A stretch of DNA of 64,000 bases from Falsiroseomonas algicola (GCF_011040385.1 NZ_JAAIKB010000002.1:704764-768763), one strand, 5' to 3'; shown: positions 8,764-17,420, counted from the first letter of the stretch. A program made the numbers and translations. Notes: a model not told the origin generated them from the letters alone.

Positions 8764-10715
8764 CGGAGCGGCCAGGGCAGGTCGATCATGGATTGCAGCA
8801 GGCCATTGGGGAAGTCGAGCACCAGGATGTCCGCCACGGCGACGAGGCCTCCATTGGCGATGGCGGTCAGCACCAGCGTCTTGGTCCAGCTGCATTTCGC
8901 GGCAACGCGGAGGAAGGCGAGGAAGAAGACGATGCTGGCCAGCAGGAAGCCGACCAGGGCGGAGCCCAGGATCAGGCCCGCGAACCAGAAGAGGTAGGTC
9001 CAGAAGCCGCCCTGGCTTTCATCGGCGCCTTCTTCCCCATCATGCAGCAGGGATCCCGGGTCGTTCGCGAAGGCGAGCTTGAGGGCGATGGGGATGCTGA
9101 TGACCAGCATCGCCGCCGCGACCATGCCGGGGAAGACGGCGCCAAGGAAGCTGTGCTTGGTGGCGTCCAGCAGCACGGCGGCGAAGATCGCGATGGGGAC
9201 CAGGGCGAAGATCGCCTGCGGTCGCGCATGGCCGCGCTTGTCGCTCTCGTCATCGGTGTCCGCGAGCCGCCGCTGGCGCGCGCCGATGAAGACGAACAAC
9301 GCGATCATGGCGGCGATGATCAGCACGCCCGGCCGTTCCACGAAGCTCCAGCCATAGAACTGGACCGCCTGGTAGAGATAGGTCTCCATCGGCTGGGCGA
9401 GGACGAAGCCCACCACGAAGGGCGGCCGCGGCCAGCCGAAGCGGCGCATGAAGAGCCCCAGCACCCCGACCGCCAGCAGCAGATAAAGGTCGGCGGCATC
9501 GCGGCTGGTGTTGAAGGCGCCGAAGCAGACGATCATCACCATGAAGGGCGCGATCAGCCCGAAGCGGATCGTCGTCAGCTTCGCGATCAGCGGCGAGGTG
9601 ACGAAGCAGAGGCCGGTGCCCATGACGTTGGCGATCGCCAGCGACCAGATGATGGCATAGGTCAGGTCGAGGCGTTCGCCGACGAGCTGCGGCCCGGCCT
9701 CGATCCCGATCAGCGTCATGCCGCCGAGGAAGACGGCCATGGAGCCGGAGGAGGGGATGCCGAAGAACAGCGTCGGCACCAGCGCGCCGCCTTCTCGCGC
9801 GTTGTTGGAGGCCTCGACGGCGATGACGCCGCGCACATCGCCCTTGCCGAACTGGCCGTTCTTCTCCGTCTGCACGGCGTGGCCATAGACGATCCAGTCC
9901 GTCACGCTGCCACCGAGCCCTGGGATGGCGCCGAGCAGGCTGCCGATGGTGGACGTGCGCAGCAGCAGCCACCAGTGGCGCGCGATGTCGCGCAGCCCCG
10001 CGATCCAGCCCTTCCCCAGCTCTGCCGTCTTGGAAATGGTGCCGCCGCCACGCGCGAGGTCCACGATCTCCGGCAGCGCGAAGATGGCCAGCACGAGGAC
10101 GGGCAGGGGCAGGCCGTCGCTGAGGTAGAGCGTGCCGAAATCCAGCCGGTACTCGGCCGTGGCCGGCGCCGATCCGATGGTGCCGAGCGCGAGGCCGAGT
10201 CCGCAGGCGACCAGCCCCTTGCCGAAGCTGCGCCCCGCCAGCACGCCCACCATGGAGAGGCCGAGCACGGCCAGCATGAACAGCTCCGCCGTGCCCAGCG
10301 CCAGGATCAGCGGGCGCGCCACCAGCACCGCGCAACTCAGGATCACCGCGCCGACCAGGCCGCCGATCATGGAGGCGATGAAGGAGGCGGACAAAGCGCG
10401 CGCCGCCTCGCCGCGCCTGGCCATCGGGAAGCCGTCCAGGATGGTCGCCTGGCTGGCGGAGGAGCCGGGAATGCCCATCAGGATGGAACTGTAGGTATCC
10501 GCCGTCGCCGCCACGGCGACGAGCCCCGTCAGCATCGCCAGCGCGGAAACCTGGTCCAGCCCGTAGATGAAGGGCAGCACGAGCGAGAGGCCCGCGAGCC
10601 CGCCGAGGGCCGGCAGCACGCCGATCGCGTAGCCGATGGCGACGCCGAGCGCCATGTAGGCCAGCCGGTCGGGACTCGACAGCTGCACGAGGGCGGAGAG
10701 CAGGGCTTCGAACAT
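8760..10715 (-). CDS. tctA: Fused TctA-TctB tripartite tricarboxylate transporter permease
   Basis: A 651-residue membrane protein, about 150 residues longer than ordinary TctA. Residues 1-480 are TctA with both signature loops, around 75-108 (SSILMGIPGSSASQAT) and 304-333 (GGALVPTLFFGIPSSGSM). After a charged linker at about 481-500 come roughly four more hydrophobic segments (500-651) with the layout of TctB, the small subunit normally encoded separately. No separate tctB lies nearby, which supports the fusion. The complex uses an ion gradient to import carboxylates delivered by a TctC-type receptor. It overlaps the tautomerase gene by four bases. Confidence 0.9.
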   Translation of the reverse strand: MFEALLSALVQLSSPDRLAYMALGVAIGYAIGVLPALGGLAGLSLVLPFIYGLDQVSALAMLTGLVAVAATADTYSSILMGIPGSSASQATILDGFPMARRGEAARALSASFIASMIGGLVGAVILSCAVLVARPLILALGTAELFMLAVLGLSMVGVLAGRSFGKGLVACGLGLALGTIGSAPATAEYRLDFGTLYLSDGLPLPVLVLAIFALPEIVDLARGGGTISKTAELGKGWIAGLRDIARHWWLLLRTSTIGSLLGAIPGLGGSVTDWIVYGHAVQTEKNGQFGKGDVRGVIAVEASNNAREGGALVPTLFFGIPSSGSMAVFLGGMTLIGIEAGPQLVGERLDLTYAIIWSLAIANVMGTGLCFVTSPLIAKLTTIRFGLIAPFMVMIVCFGAFNTSRDAADLYLLLAVGVLGLFMRRFGWPRPPFVVGFVLAQPMETYLYQAVQFYGWSFVERPGVLIIAAMIALFVFIGARQRRLADTDDESDKRGHARPQAIFALVPIAIFAAVLLDATKHSFLGAVFPGMVAAAMLVISIPIALKLAFANDPGSLLHDGEEGADESQGGFWTYLFWFAGLILGSALVGFLLASIVFFLAFLRVAAKCSWTKTLVLTAIANGGLVAVADILVLDFPNGLLQSMIDLPWPLR

Positions 10716-10744
10716 CGCGCGTCATCCATCCAGGCAAGGCGATC

Positions 10745-10769
10745 GGGCCCGCATCGGCGATGCGGGCCC
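10745..10769. terminator. Intercistronic stem-loop between receptor and permease
   Basis: An 11-bp perfect inverted repeat, GGGCCCGCATC and GATGCGGGCCC, with a 3-base GGC loop lies 9 bases after the receptor stop and about 30 bases before the permease start, on the minus-strand transcript. There is no following T tract. It looks more like a partial terminator or an mRNA-stabilising hairpin that keeps receptor expression above permease than a full terminator. Confidence 0.55.
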
Positions 10770-10778
10770 CGTCACGCG

Positions 10779-11897
10779 CTATTCGCGACCGAGCGTGTGG
10801 TTGAAGCGGCGCTGCAGCCAGTCCCGCGTCCATTGCCGGACCTCCGGCGCCATGGTGGTGGCGGCGGCATAGGCGCGGTCGGCGGGCTCGCCCACCGTCT
10901 CGTTGTACTCGCCGATGACGGGGCCGCGCTTCTCCCGGTATTCGGCATCGGCGATGGTCTTGCGGAAGGCCTCCTTGTAGGCGTTCACCAGGTTCGCTGG
11001 CGTGGACTTCGGCAGCACCACGAATTTCTGCGCGCCGAAGCCGGCGACGAAGAGGGCCTTCCAGGCTTCCCAGGCGGGGCCGGACGGGGCGCGGCCCGTC
11101 GCGGCCTGCAGGAATTCCGCGAAGTGCGGCAAGTCAGGAAAATTGCTGTCGCGCACGAGTTCGCCGGCATCGTTGAGGCTGCCCCAGCTGCACAGCGGCA
11201 CGGCCTTGCCCTCTCGCACCAGCGGCAGGACCTGGCTGATGTAGGCAGAGCTGGTCTGGTAATCGATCGGCGTCTCTCCACGCTCGAAGGCCAGCCGCCC
11301 CTGGCCGCGGCCCTGCATGCCCATCACGACCTGCACGTCGAGGCCCAGCAGTTCGAAGGCCAGCGCGGGCACCATGTCGAGCGAGGTCGGCCCCTGGCTG
11401 CCGAACTTCAGGCCGCTCGCGGAACGCAGCCTGGCGATGTCACCCGGGCCGCGGACGCCGAGTTCGGGGCGGATATACATGACGCCGCCGGTGGGGGAGG
11501 CCATGACCGGCACCCAGTTCGCATAGTCGTAGCGCACGCGCGGATCGCCGAGCAGGAAGGGGAACTGGATGGAGGCGGTGGTGCCGAGGATGGTGAGCCC
11601 ATCCGGCCGCGCCCTTGCGGCGAACTGGTTGGTGCCGTTGATGCCGCCGCCGCCGGTAATGTTGCGGATGACGATGGTGGGGTTGCCCGCCATGTGGCGG
11701 TTGAGGAAGGGCAGGTGGAAGCGCGCCCAGGTGTCGGAGCCGCCGCCCACCGACATGGGGATGATCCATTCGATGGTGCGGCCGACGAAATCCTGCGCCC
11801 TTGCCACGCCCGGCAATGCCGCCGCCGCGCCCAGCCCGGCGCCGAGGCGGATGAGGTCGCGTCGTCCGGCGTGCATGACGCCCGTGAGGTCAGCCAT
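10779..11897 (-). CDS. Bug/TctC-type receptor, first gene of the transporter operon
   Basis: A 372-residue extracytoplasmic receptor with an N-terminal Tat-like signal (GRRDLIRLGAGLGAAAALP, cleavage after ARA). The mature protein starts with RTIEWIIPMSVGGGSDTWAR and contains IRNITGGGGINGTN, the diverged equivalent of the Bug VENRPGAGG loop. It is about 50 residues longer than the other Bug proteins here and clearly divergent, which suits a dedicated partner for the fused permease just downstream. The ATG at 11897 has a GAGAGA-rich ribosome site. It diverges from the receptor at 12085. Confidence 0.82.
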   Translation of the reverse strand: MADLTGVMHAGRRDLIRLGAGLGAAAALPGVARAQDFVGRTIEWIIPMSVGGGSDTWARFHLPFLNRHMAGNPTIVIRNITGGGGINGTNQFAARARPDGLTILGTTASIQFPFLLGDPRVRYDYANWVPVMASPTGGVMYIRPELGVRGPGDIARLRSASGLKFGSQGPTSLDMVPALAFELLGLDVQVVMGMQGRGQGRLAFERGETPIDYQTSSAYISQVLPLVREGKAVPLCSWGSLNDAGELVRDSNFPDLPHFAEFLQAATGRAPSGPAWEAWKALFVAGFGAQKFVVLPKSTPANLVNAYKEAFRKTIADAEYREKRGPVIGEYNETVGEPADRAYAAATTMAPEVRQWTRDWLQRRFNHTLGRE

Positions 11898-11982
11898 GGT
11901 CGCTCTCTCCCCAGAACTGGCGAGTTTGTCCCGCCTGGTGGGAACGATAGAACCCTTTTGGCGACGGACGCAAAACCCCCCG

Positions 11983-12015
11983 CCGTCACGCCGCTGCCAG
12001 CCGGCGGGGTGACGG
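11983..12015. repeat. Inverted repeat in divergent intergenic region
   Basis: CCGTCAC at 11983-11989 is mirrored by GTGACGG at 12009-12015, and the 19-base interior can pair further (GCCG with CGGC). It lies between two divergently transcribed receptor genes (starts at 11897 and 12085). It could be a regulator site or a leader hairpin; nothing identifies the protein. It is reported as structure only. Confidence 0.3.
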
Positions 12016-12084
12016 GGGCGTCCAGGGCATGCAACATGCGCCGCAAGAGGCGCGGTCCACCGTGCCCGCCAAGGAGGAAACGCC

Positions 12085-13053
12085 ATGCAGCGCAGGCAGG
12101 CCCTGCTGATCGCCGGGGGGACGCTCCTCGTGCCCACGGTCCTTCGCGCCCAGGAGGCCTGGCCCGTGCGCCAGGTGCGGATCATCATCCCCTTCGCCGC
12201 CGGCGGCCCGCAGGACGTGCCGGCGCGCATCATCGCGGACCGGCTGAGCCGGCGCCTGGGCGCGACCTTCATCGTGGAGAACCGGCCCGGCGTCGGCGGC
12301 GGCCTCGGCGCGCAGGCGGTGGCGCGGAGCGAGCCGGATGGGGCGACGCTGCTCTTCATCTCCTCCTCCATCGCCATCCTGCCGACGCTGCAGACGCAGC
12401 TGAACTTCGACCCGCTGCGGGATCTCGCGCCGCTGACGGTCGTGTGCGATGTGCCCGCGGGGCTGATGGTGCGCGCCGACAGCCGCTTCACGGACCTGCC
12501 TTCCCTGATCGCCGCGGCGCGCGCGCAGCCGGGGATCCTGACCTATGGCTCGGGCGGCGTCGGTTCGGCGAACCACCTGGCGGCGGCGCAGTTCGGCGCG
12601 CTGGCGAATATCGAGATCACGCATGTGCCGTATCGCGGCGTCAGCCAGGCGGTGAATGCGATCTACACCGGTGAGATCGACTTCGTCTTCGGCAGCACCG
12701 TCGAAGTGCTGGCGCATTACCGCCAGGGCCGCGCAAGGCTGCTCGGCATGACGATGCCGGCGCGCGTTCCCGCCGTGCCGGAAATCCCGGCCATCGCGGA
12801 ATTCGTGCCGGGCTATGCGGCGCCCAACTGGTTCGCGATGTTCGCCCCGAAGGGGATGCCCGAAGCGCTCATGGGGCGCCTCGTCGCGGAGCTGACGGCC
12901 ATGCGCAGCGACGAGGATCTGCTCAACCGCCTCAACAGCGCCGCCGCCATCGTGCGCATGGATGGGCCGGCGGCACTGACTGCGCAGCTGACGGCCGAGA
13001 TTCCCCGCTGGCGCGACGTCATCCAGCGTGCCGGCATCCGCGGCGATTCCTGA
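12085..13053 (+). CDS. Bug/TctC-type solute receptor
   Basis: A 322-residue periplasmic receptor. The N-terminal export signal ends near LRAQEAWP, followed by the family motif VRIIIPFAAGGPQDVPAR, IVENRPGVGGGLGA and ITHVPYRGVSQAV. A strong ribosome site (AAGGAGG) precedes the ATG. It sits 13 bases ahead of the class II aldolase gene, so the two are probably co-transcribed and the receptor may capture the aldolase substrate or its precursor. No permease is adjacent; it would have to share one. Ligand unknown. Confidence 0.9.
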   Translation: MQRRQALLIAGGTLLVPTVLRAQEAWPVRQVRIIIPFAAGGPQDVPARIIADRLSRRLGATFIVENRPGVGGGLGAQAVARSEPDGATLLFISSSIAILPTLQTQLNFDPLRDLAPLTVVCDVPAGLMVRADSRFTDLPSLIAAARAQPGILTYGSGGVGSANHLAAAQFGALANIEITHVPYRGVSQAVNAIYTGEIDFVFGSTVEVLAHYRQGRARLLGMTMPARVPAVPEIPAIAEFVPGYAAPNWFAMFAPKGMPEALMGRLVAELTAMRSDEDLLNRLNSAAAIVRMDGPAALTAQLTAEIPRWRDVIQRAGIRGDS

Positions 13054-13066
13054 AGGAAACACTCCC

Positions 13067-13849
13067 ATGACCCAGTTTGGTCCGCTCGAGATCGCGCCCA
13101 TCCAGGCTTCCGTCAGTGACGCGGAATGGCAGGCGCGGCTCGACCTCGCCGCCGCCTATCGGCTCTGCGAGGGCTACGGCATGTCCGACATGATCTACAC
13201 CCACATCTCGGCGCGCGTACCGGATGCGCCGGACCAGTTCCTGATCAATCCGAACGGCATGCTGTTCGGGGAGATCACGGCATCCTCGCTGCTCAAGGTC
13301 ACGATCGAGGGCGAAGTGATCTACAAGCCGGAGCTTCCCTATGGCCTGCACAAGGCCGGCTTCACCATCCACAGCGCGCTGTACCGCGCGCGGCCGGATG
13401 CCATGGCGGCGATGCACACCCACACCATCGCGGGCATGGCGGTCTCCGCGCTGAAATGCGGGCTGCTGCCGCTGACGCAGACGGCGACGCGCTTCTATGG
13501 CCGCGTGGCCTACCATGATTTCCGCGGGCCGGAGCGTGATCCCTCCGAGCGCGACCTGCTGGCGAAGAGCATCGGCGAGCGGAACTACTGCATCCTCAAG
13601 AACCACGGCCTGCTGACCTTGGGGGAGAGCGTGCCGGAGGCCTTCATCGCGATGTGGGGCATGGAGCGTGCCTGCCAGGCACAGCTTGCCGCCATGGCCT
13701 GCAACACGGAGCTCGAGATGCCATCCCCGGAGGTCGTGGCGAAATCCTGCGCGGCCTATGACCTTTCGGCGTCGCGCCGCTACGGGCTGCTGGAATGGCC
13801 GGGGCTGCTGCGGAAGCTGGACCAGGCCGACAGTAGCTGGCGGCAATAG
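13067..13849 (+). CDS. Class II aldolase/adducin-family protein
   Basis: A 260-residue protein of the class II aldolase family. These are Zn-dependent aldolases, decarboxylases or epimerases acting on sugar phosphates and related hydroxy acids. Visible features are YGMSDMIYTHISAR, the metal-binding HTHTIAGMA, and NHGLLTLG near residue 185. The ATG at 13067 has AAGGAAA upstream and is preferred to an upstream in-frame ATG that overlaps the receptor gene. Family members of this length include L-fuculose-phosphate aldolase and 3-oxo-tetronate 4-phosphate decarboxylase, but also many uncharacterised catabolic enzymes. It is convergent with the LysR gene, 3 bases away. Confidence 0.85.
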   Translation: MTQFGPLEIAPIQASVSDAEWQARLDLAAAYRLCEGYGMSDMIYTHISARVPDAPDQFLINPNGMLFGEITASSLLKVTIEGEVIYKPELPYGLHKAGFTIHSALYRARPDAMAAMHTHTIAGMAVSALKCGLLPLTQTATRFYGRVAYHDFRGPERDPSERDLLAKSIGERNYCILKNHGLLTLGESVPEAFIAMWGMERACQAQLAAMACNTELEMPSPEVVAKSCAAYDLSASRRYGLLEWPGLLRKLDQADSSWRQ

Positions 13850-13852
13850 GCG

Positions 13853-14791
13853 TCAGGCCAGCGTCGCCGCCACCTTCACCGCGCTCTGCTCCGCCAGGAT
13901 CTGCTGCACCGCCTGGCGGAGCAGGCGCACGTCGCGGATGCGGCTGAAGCCCGGGCGGTGGAACAGCGCCACGTCGCGGGAGATGCTGCCATCGCCGATG
14001 CGGCGATAGGCGACCATGTCGTCCAGCAGCGCGCCGACCTGCACGGCGAGTTGCGGCAGCAGCGAGACGCCGACGCCGGCCGCGATCATCTGGCGCAGCG
14101 TCTCCAGGCTTGCGGCCTGGAGTTCCGGGCGGTCGACCGACAGGCGTTCGGCGTAGTAGGTCAGCGCGTGCTCGCGCAGGCAATGGCCCTCGCTCATCAG
14201 GATCAGGTCCTGGACGGGCACATCCTCTCGCCTCACCGCCTCCACGCGCGCCAGGGCGTGGTCGCGCGGGACGGCGAGGACGAATTCCTCCCGGAACAGC
14301 TTGAGTTCGGTCAGCTCCGGGCCGGGGAGGGGGGAGGCGGCGAGGATGGCGTCGAGCTCGCCCTCCTCCACCTGTCGAGCAAGCTGGCGCGTATAGCCCT
14401 CCGACAGCAGCAGGCGGAGATGCGGGAAGCGCGCGCGCAGCGGCTTCAGCAGGAAGGGGACGAGGTAGGGGCCGAGGGTCGCGATGACACCCAGGCGGAA
14501 GGTGCCTTCCAGCGGCGCATTGCCGGCGGCCGCGACCTCGAACAGCCTCCGCGCTTCCGCCACCACCAGGCGGGCCTGGGCCACGACCTCCGCGCCGCGG
14601 GAGGTCACCAGCACGCCGCGGGGGGCGCGTTCGAAGACCTCGATCTTCAGCAACTCCTCCACCTTGCGGATCTGGGCGGAGAGGGTGGGCTGGCTGACGG
14701 CGCAGGCCTGGGCGGCACGGCCGAAGCTCAGATGCTCCGCCACGGCCAGCAGGTATTCCAGGTCACGAAGCGAGAGGCCGGCGAGGGTCAT
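13853..14791 (-). CDS. OxyR-like LysR-family transcriptional regulator
   Basis: A 312-residue LysR regulator with an N-terminal winged helix-turn-helix (LSFGRAAQACAVSQPTLSAQ, about 21-40) and a two-lobed effector domain. The segment MSEGHCLREHAL (199-210) matches the redox segment of OxyR, with Cys204 in the position of the peroxide-reactive Cys199 of E. coli OxyR. The resolving Cys, nine residues later in E. coli (Cys208), is Tyr213 here. It may sense peroxide by a single-Cys mechanism or have a different input. No katG, ahpC or katE is present in the window, so its targets are not apparent. Confidence 0.85.
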   Translation of the reverse strand: MTLAGLSLRDLEYLLAVAEHLSFGRAAQACAVSQPTLSAQIRKVEELLKIEVFERAPRGVLVTSRGAEVVAQARLVVAEARRLFEVAAAGNAPLEGTFRLGVIATLGPYLVPFLLKPLRARFPHLRLLLSEGYTRQLARQVEEGELDAILAASPLPGPELTELKLFREEFVLAVPRDHALARVEAVRREDVPVQDLILMSEGHCLREHALTYYAERLSVDRPELQAASLETLRQMIAAGVGVSLLPQLAVQVGALLDDMVAYRRIGDGSISRDVALFHRPGFSRIRDVRLLRQAVQQILAEQSAVKVAATLA

Positions 14792-14854
14792 GGCGGGTCC
14801 CGGACGAATCCGCGCGCAGTATCGCTGCGTGGACGCACAGGTCCAGGCCCGTCG

Positions 14855-15604
14855 TCACTCCGGCGATGACAGGCGGATCGCGTAGGCGAAGCGGGGGGAG
14901 GCGGCGTGGAGGTTGACCGTGGCTTCCAGCAGCAGCGCCTTCGGGCCGTAGAAGCGCCGCACGATGCGAAGCCCCGGCGTGCCGGCGCGCACGCCCAGCG
15001 CATGGGCGGCGGTCCGGGGCAGGGACAGGGCCGCGATCTCCTGCCGCATGTCCACCACGGGAATCTTCCATTGCCGCTCGATCAGCCGGTAGATCGGCGT
15101 GCGGCCCACCTCCGGCCGTTCCGCGGCGGCGGCGAAGGGGGCGGGGATGAACATCTCCACCGCCGCGAGCGGCGTCGGGTCCGCGCCGGCGGCGGTGCGG
15201 ATGCCGGTGATGCGCGCCATCTCCACCCCCGCGCCATCGCCGAGCAACGCGCCGAGCGCGGGGTCCACCACCAGCCGGTCGCGCTTCGTGACGGTGAGGT
15301 GCGTCGGGCCGCCATAGCCCATGAGGTCCGCCAGCGACCGCACCGCCATCTCATAGGTCGGGCGCGGGCGGCGGGCGGTGACGCGGGTGCCGACGCCATG
15401 GACGGGCTCCACCAGCCCCTGGTCGCGCAGGCGTCGGAGCGCTTCGCGCACCGTGGCGCGGCTGACGCCATGCGTCTCCGCCAGCTTGGCCTCGGTGGGC
15501 AGGTTCTCCCCGATCGCGGGCTGGCCGGCGGCGATGCCCGCGGCGAGTGTCTCCGCCAGCGCGGCGTAGCGAGGGCCGAGGCGGGTGGCGCTGCGGCGGG
15601 TCAC
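14855..15604 (-). CDS. GntR/HutC-family transcriptional regulator
   Basis: A 249-residue regulator with a GntR winged helix at the N-terminus (LPTEAKLAETHGVSRATVRE, about residues 35-55, then LVEPVHGVGTRV) and a C-terminal UTRA/HutC-type ligand domain of about 160 residues that should bind a small effector. The GTG start at 15604 overlaps the stop of the cysteine hydrolase gene (GTGA), so both are co-translated. HutC-type regulators are usually repressors of adjacent catabolic operons. Two TTGT-N4-ACAA palindromes, at 16372 upstream of its own operon and at 18396 in the next divergent region, are plausible operators. Confidence 0.9.
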   Translation of the reverse strand: MTRRSATRLGPRYAALAETLAAGIAAGQPAIGENLPTEAKLAETHGVSRATVREALRRLRDQGLVEPVHGVGTRVTARRPRPTYEMAVRSLADLMGYGGPTHLTVTKRDRLVVDPALGALLGDGAGVEMARITGIRTAAGADPTPLAAVEMFIPAPFAAAAERPEVGRTPIYRLIERQWKIPVVDMRQEIAALSLPRTAAHALGVRAGTPGLRIVRRFYGPKALLLEATVNLHAASPRFAYAIRLSSPE

Positions 15605-16320
15605 GCGGGGGCCGTCCCGTCGCGCAGCGTGCCGAGCCAGGCCAGGACCTCGGCCATCGGCAGGACATCGGCAAATTGCCGGTCCATGTCGAACAGCGCG
15701 ATGGCATGGGAGATGGGGATGCGGTCGAACACGGCTTCCTGGGGCACGATGGCACGAAGGTTGTAGGAGGCAGCATCGAAGACCGTCGCCTGCACGCAGT
15801 TGCTGGTGGCGCCGCCGGTGACGATGACGGTGTCGATGCCGCGGTCGATCAGGTAGCCCAGCAGGGGCGTGCCGTGGAAGGCGGAAGGCTTCTTCTTCAC
15901 GAAGACCAGGTCCCGCGCATGGGGCTCCATGCCCTCTGCCAGTTCGGCACCGCGCGATCCGGCCAGGCACCAATGGTCGCTCGCCAGCAGGTCGCGCTTC
16001 CGGCCATAGACGCCGATGTCGCGGCCCTCCGGGTCCAGTTCGAAGCGGGTGAAGATGCAGGGCGCGCCGGCTGCCTGCGCGGCGCGGACCACCTGGGCGG
16101 CGGCGGCCAGTGATGCGCGGCCGATGGGCCCGCAGGAGGAAGGCCAGGCGGCGTCATCGCCTTCCGCCCCCACCATGTAGCGCTGCGCATCGATGACGAG
16201 GACCGCCGCGCGACGCCCGAAGCCCATGCGACGGCCGAAGCGCCCCTTGGACAGGACGGCGCGATCGGCCTCCGTCAGGAAGACATCCCAGGGCTTCGCG
16301 GGGGCGGTGTCACTCGGCAT
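15601..16320 (-). CDS. Isochorismatase-family cysteine hydrolase (amidohydrolase type)
   Basis: A 239-residue cysteine hydrolase with the family triad Asp44 (VLVIDAQ), Lys142 (VKKKPSAF) and Cys175 (GGATSNCVQAT), plus the cis-peptide-type GGAT segment. The KxxxSAF pattern is shared with N-carbamoylsarcosine amidase, maleamate amidase and ureidoacrylate hydrolase, enzymes that hydrolyse carbamoyl or amide groups. True isochorismatase activity is unlikely. It is the first gene of a two-gene operon with the GntR regulator and diverges from a solute receptor across a 131-base region carrying an operator-like palindrome. Exact substrate unknown. Confidence 0.87.
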   Translation of the reverse strand: MPSDTAPAKPWDVFLTEADRAVLSKGRFGRRMGFGRRAAVLVIDAQRYMVGAEGDDAAWPSSCGPIGRASLAAAAQVVRAAQAAGAPCIFTRFELDPEGRDIGVYGRKRDLLASDHWCLAGSRGAELAEGMEPHARDLVFVKKKPSAFHGTPLLGYLIDRGIDTVIVTGGATSNCVQATVFDAASYNLRAIVPQEAVFDRIPISHAIALFDMDRQFADVLPMAEVLAWLGTLRDGTAPA

Positions 16321-16371
16321 GCGGTTCCTCCTGGCCGCGGCGTTGACCCCGATGGGGGGCGCCGACTAGCC

Positions 16372-16383
16372 TTGTCCGGACAA
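16372..16383. promoter_or_regulatory. Putative GntR operator TTGTCCGGACAA
   Basis: A perfect 12-bp palindrome, TTGTCCGGACAA, lies in the divergent region between the hydrolase-GntR operon (start 16320) and a receptor gene (start 16452). A TTGACC at 16343-16348 could be a -35 element for the receptor, which would put the palindrome over its -10/start region. TTGT-N4-ACAA recurs at 18396-18407. GntR-family operators are typically short palindromes of this kind, so binding by the adjacent regulator is the simplest reading. Confidence 0.6.
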
Positions 16384-16451
16384 CATGATAACCGAGGGCG
16401 CCGCGCATCGCGAGCGGCGCATCCCGTGAAACCGCCGAGGGAAACGAGACC

Positions 16452-17420
16452 ATGATGCGACGCAGGACCCTGCTGGTTGCCAGCAGCGTGGGACTTTCGA
16501 TGCCGGCGCTGGCGCAGGGCAGCGACTGGCCGAACCGCCAGGTGCGGCTGGTCTCGCCCTTCCCGCCGGGCGGCGCCGCGGACCTCACGGCACGCATGGT
16601 GGCGGAGGAGCTGACGGCGGCGCTGCGCCAGACCGTCTTCGTGGAGAACCGCGTCGGCGCGGGCGGCGCGATCGGGACGGAATACGCAGCGCGTGCCACG
16701 CCGGATGGCTACACCTTCCTGCTGGCCAGCACCGGGCCCTTTGCCATCAATCCCGGCCTGTTCAGGCTGAACATCGACCCGTCCCGCGACCTGACGCCGG
16801 TGGCGATGGTGGCGATCGTGCCCTCCATCTTCATCGTGAACTCGGCGGTGCCGGCGCGGACGATGACGGAGTTGCTGGCCCTGGCGAAGGCGCAGCCCGG
16901 CGCGCTGTCCTATGCCAGCGGTGGCAATGGCACGGCACAGCATCTGTTCGGCGAGTTGCTGAAGCAGATGGCCGGGATCGACATCCAGCACATCCCCTAT
17001 CGCGGCGGCGGCCCGGCCATGACGGACACCATCGCGGGCCGCGTGCAGATCCTGTGCGACACGCTGCCCTTGGCGCTGCCGCATGTTCGGGAAGGCCGCG
17101 TGCGGGCGCTGGCGGTGACGACGGCCACGCGCAACCAGGCGCTGCCCGACATCCCGACCGTCGCGGAATCCGGCGTGCCGGGCTACGAGGCCACGGGCTG
17201 GTACGGCATCGCCGCGCCGACCGGCACGCCGGCTGCGATGATCGAGCGCGTCAACAGCGAGATCAACGCGCTGCTCGCCCGCCCTGCCTTCCGCGAGAAG
17301 CTGTTGGCGCAGGGATCGGACCCCGCGCCGATGACGCCCGCCGCCTTCGGCGCGCTGATCGAACGTGACCGCGCGCGCTGGACCCGGGTTATCCGGGAGG
17401 CGAATATCCGACCGGACTGA
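16452..17420 (+). CDS. Bug/TctC-type solute receptor
   Basis: A 322-residue receptor with an export signal (RRRTLLVASSVGLSMPALAQG) and Bug motifs: VRLVSPFPPGGAADLTAR, FVENRVGAGGAIG and IQHIPYRGGGPAM. Two consecutive ATG codons (16452 and 16455) are possible starts. It diverges from the cysteine hydrolase/GntR operon and shares the palindromic operator region with it, so it likely takes up the compound degraded by the module. It is convergent with puuE, and the two stops lie inside one hairpin. Confidence 0.9.
   Translation: MMRRRTLLVASSVGLSMPALAQGSDWPNRQVRLVSPFPPGGAADLTARMVAEELTAALRQTVFVENRVGAGGAIGTEYAARATPDGYTFLLASTGPFAINPGLFRLNIDPSRDLTPVAMVAIVPSIFIVNSAVPARTMTELLALAKAQPGALSYASGGNGTAQHLFGELLKQMAGIDIQHIPYRGGGPAMTDTIAGRVQILCDTLPLALPHVREGRVRALAVTTATRNQALPDIPTVAESGVPGYEATGWYGIAAPTGTPAAMIERVNSEINALLARPAFREKLLAQGSDPAPMTPAAFGALIERDRARWTRVIREANIRPD

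Noticed and set aside
8793..12674. A 1293-codon plus-strand open frame
   Set aside because: It is antisense to the permease and receptor genes, is rich in Arg/His/Gly/Gln low-complexity stretches typical of high-G+C shadow frames, and shows no recognisable domain.
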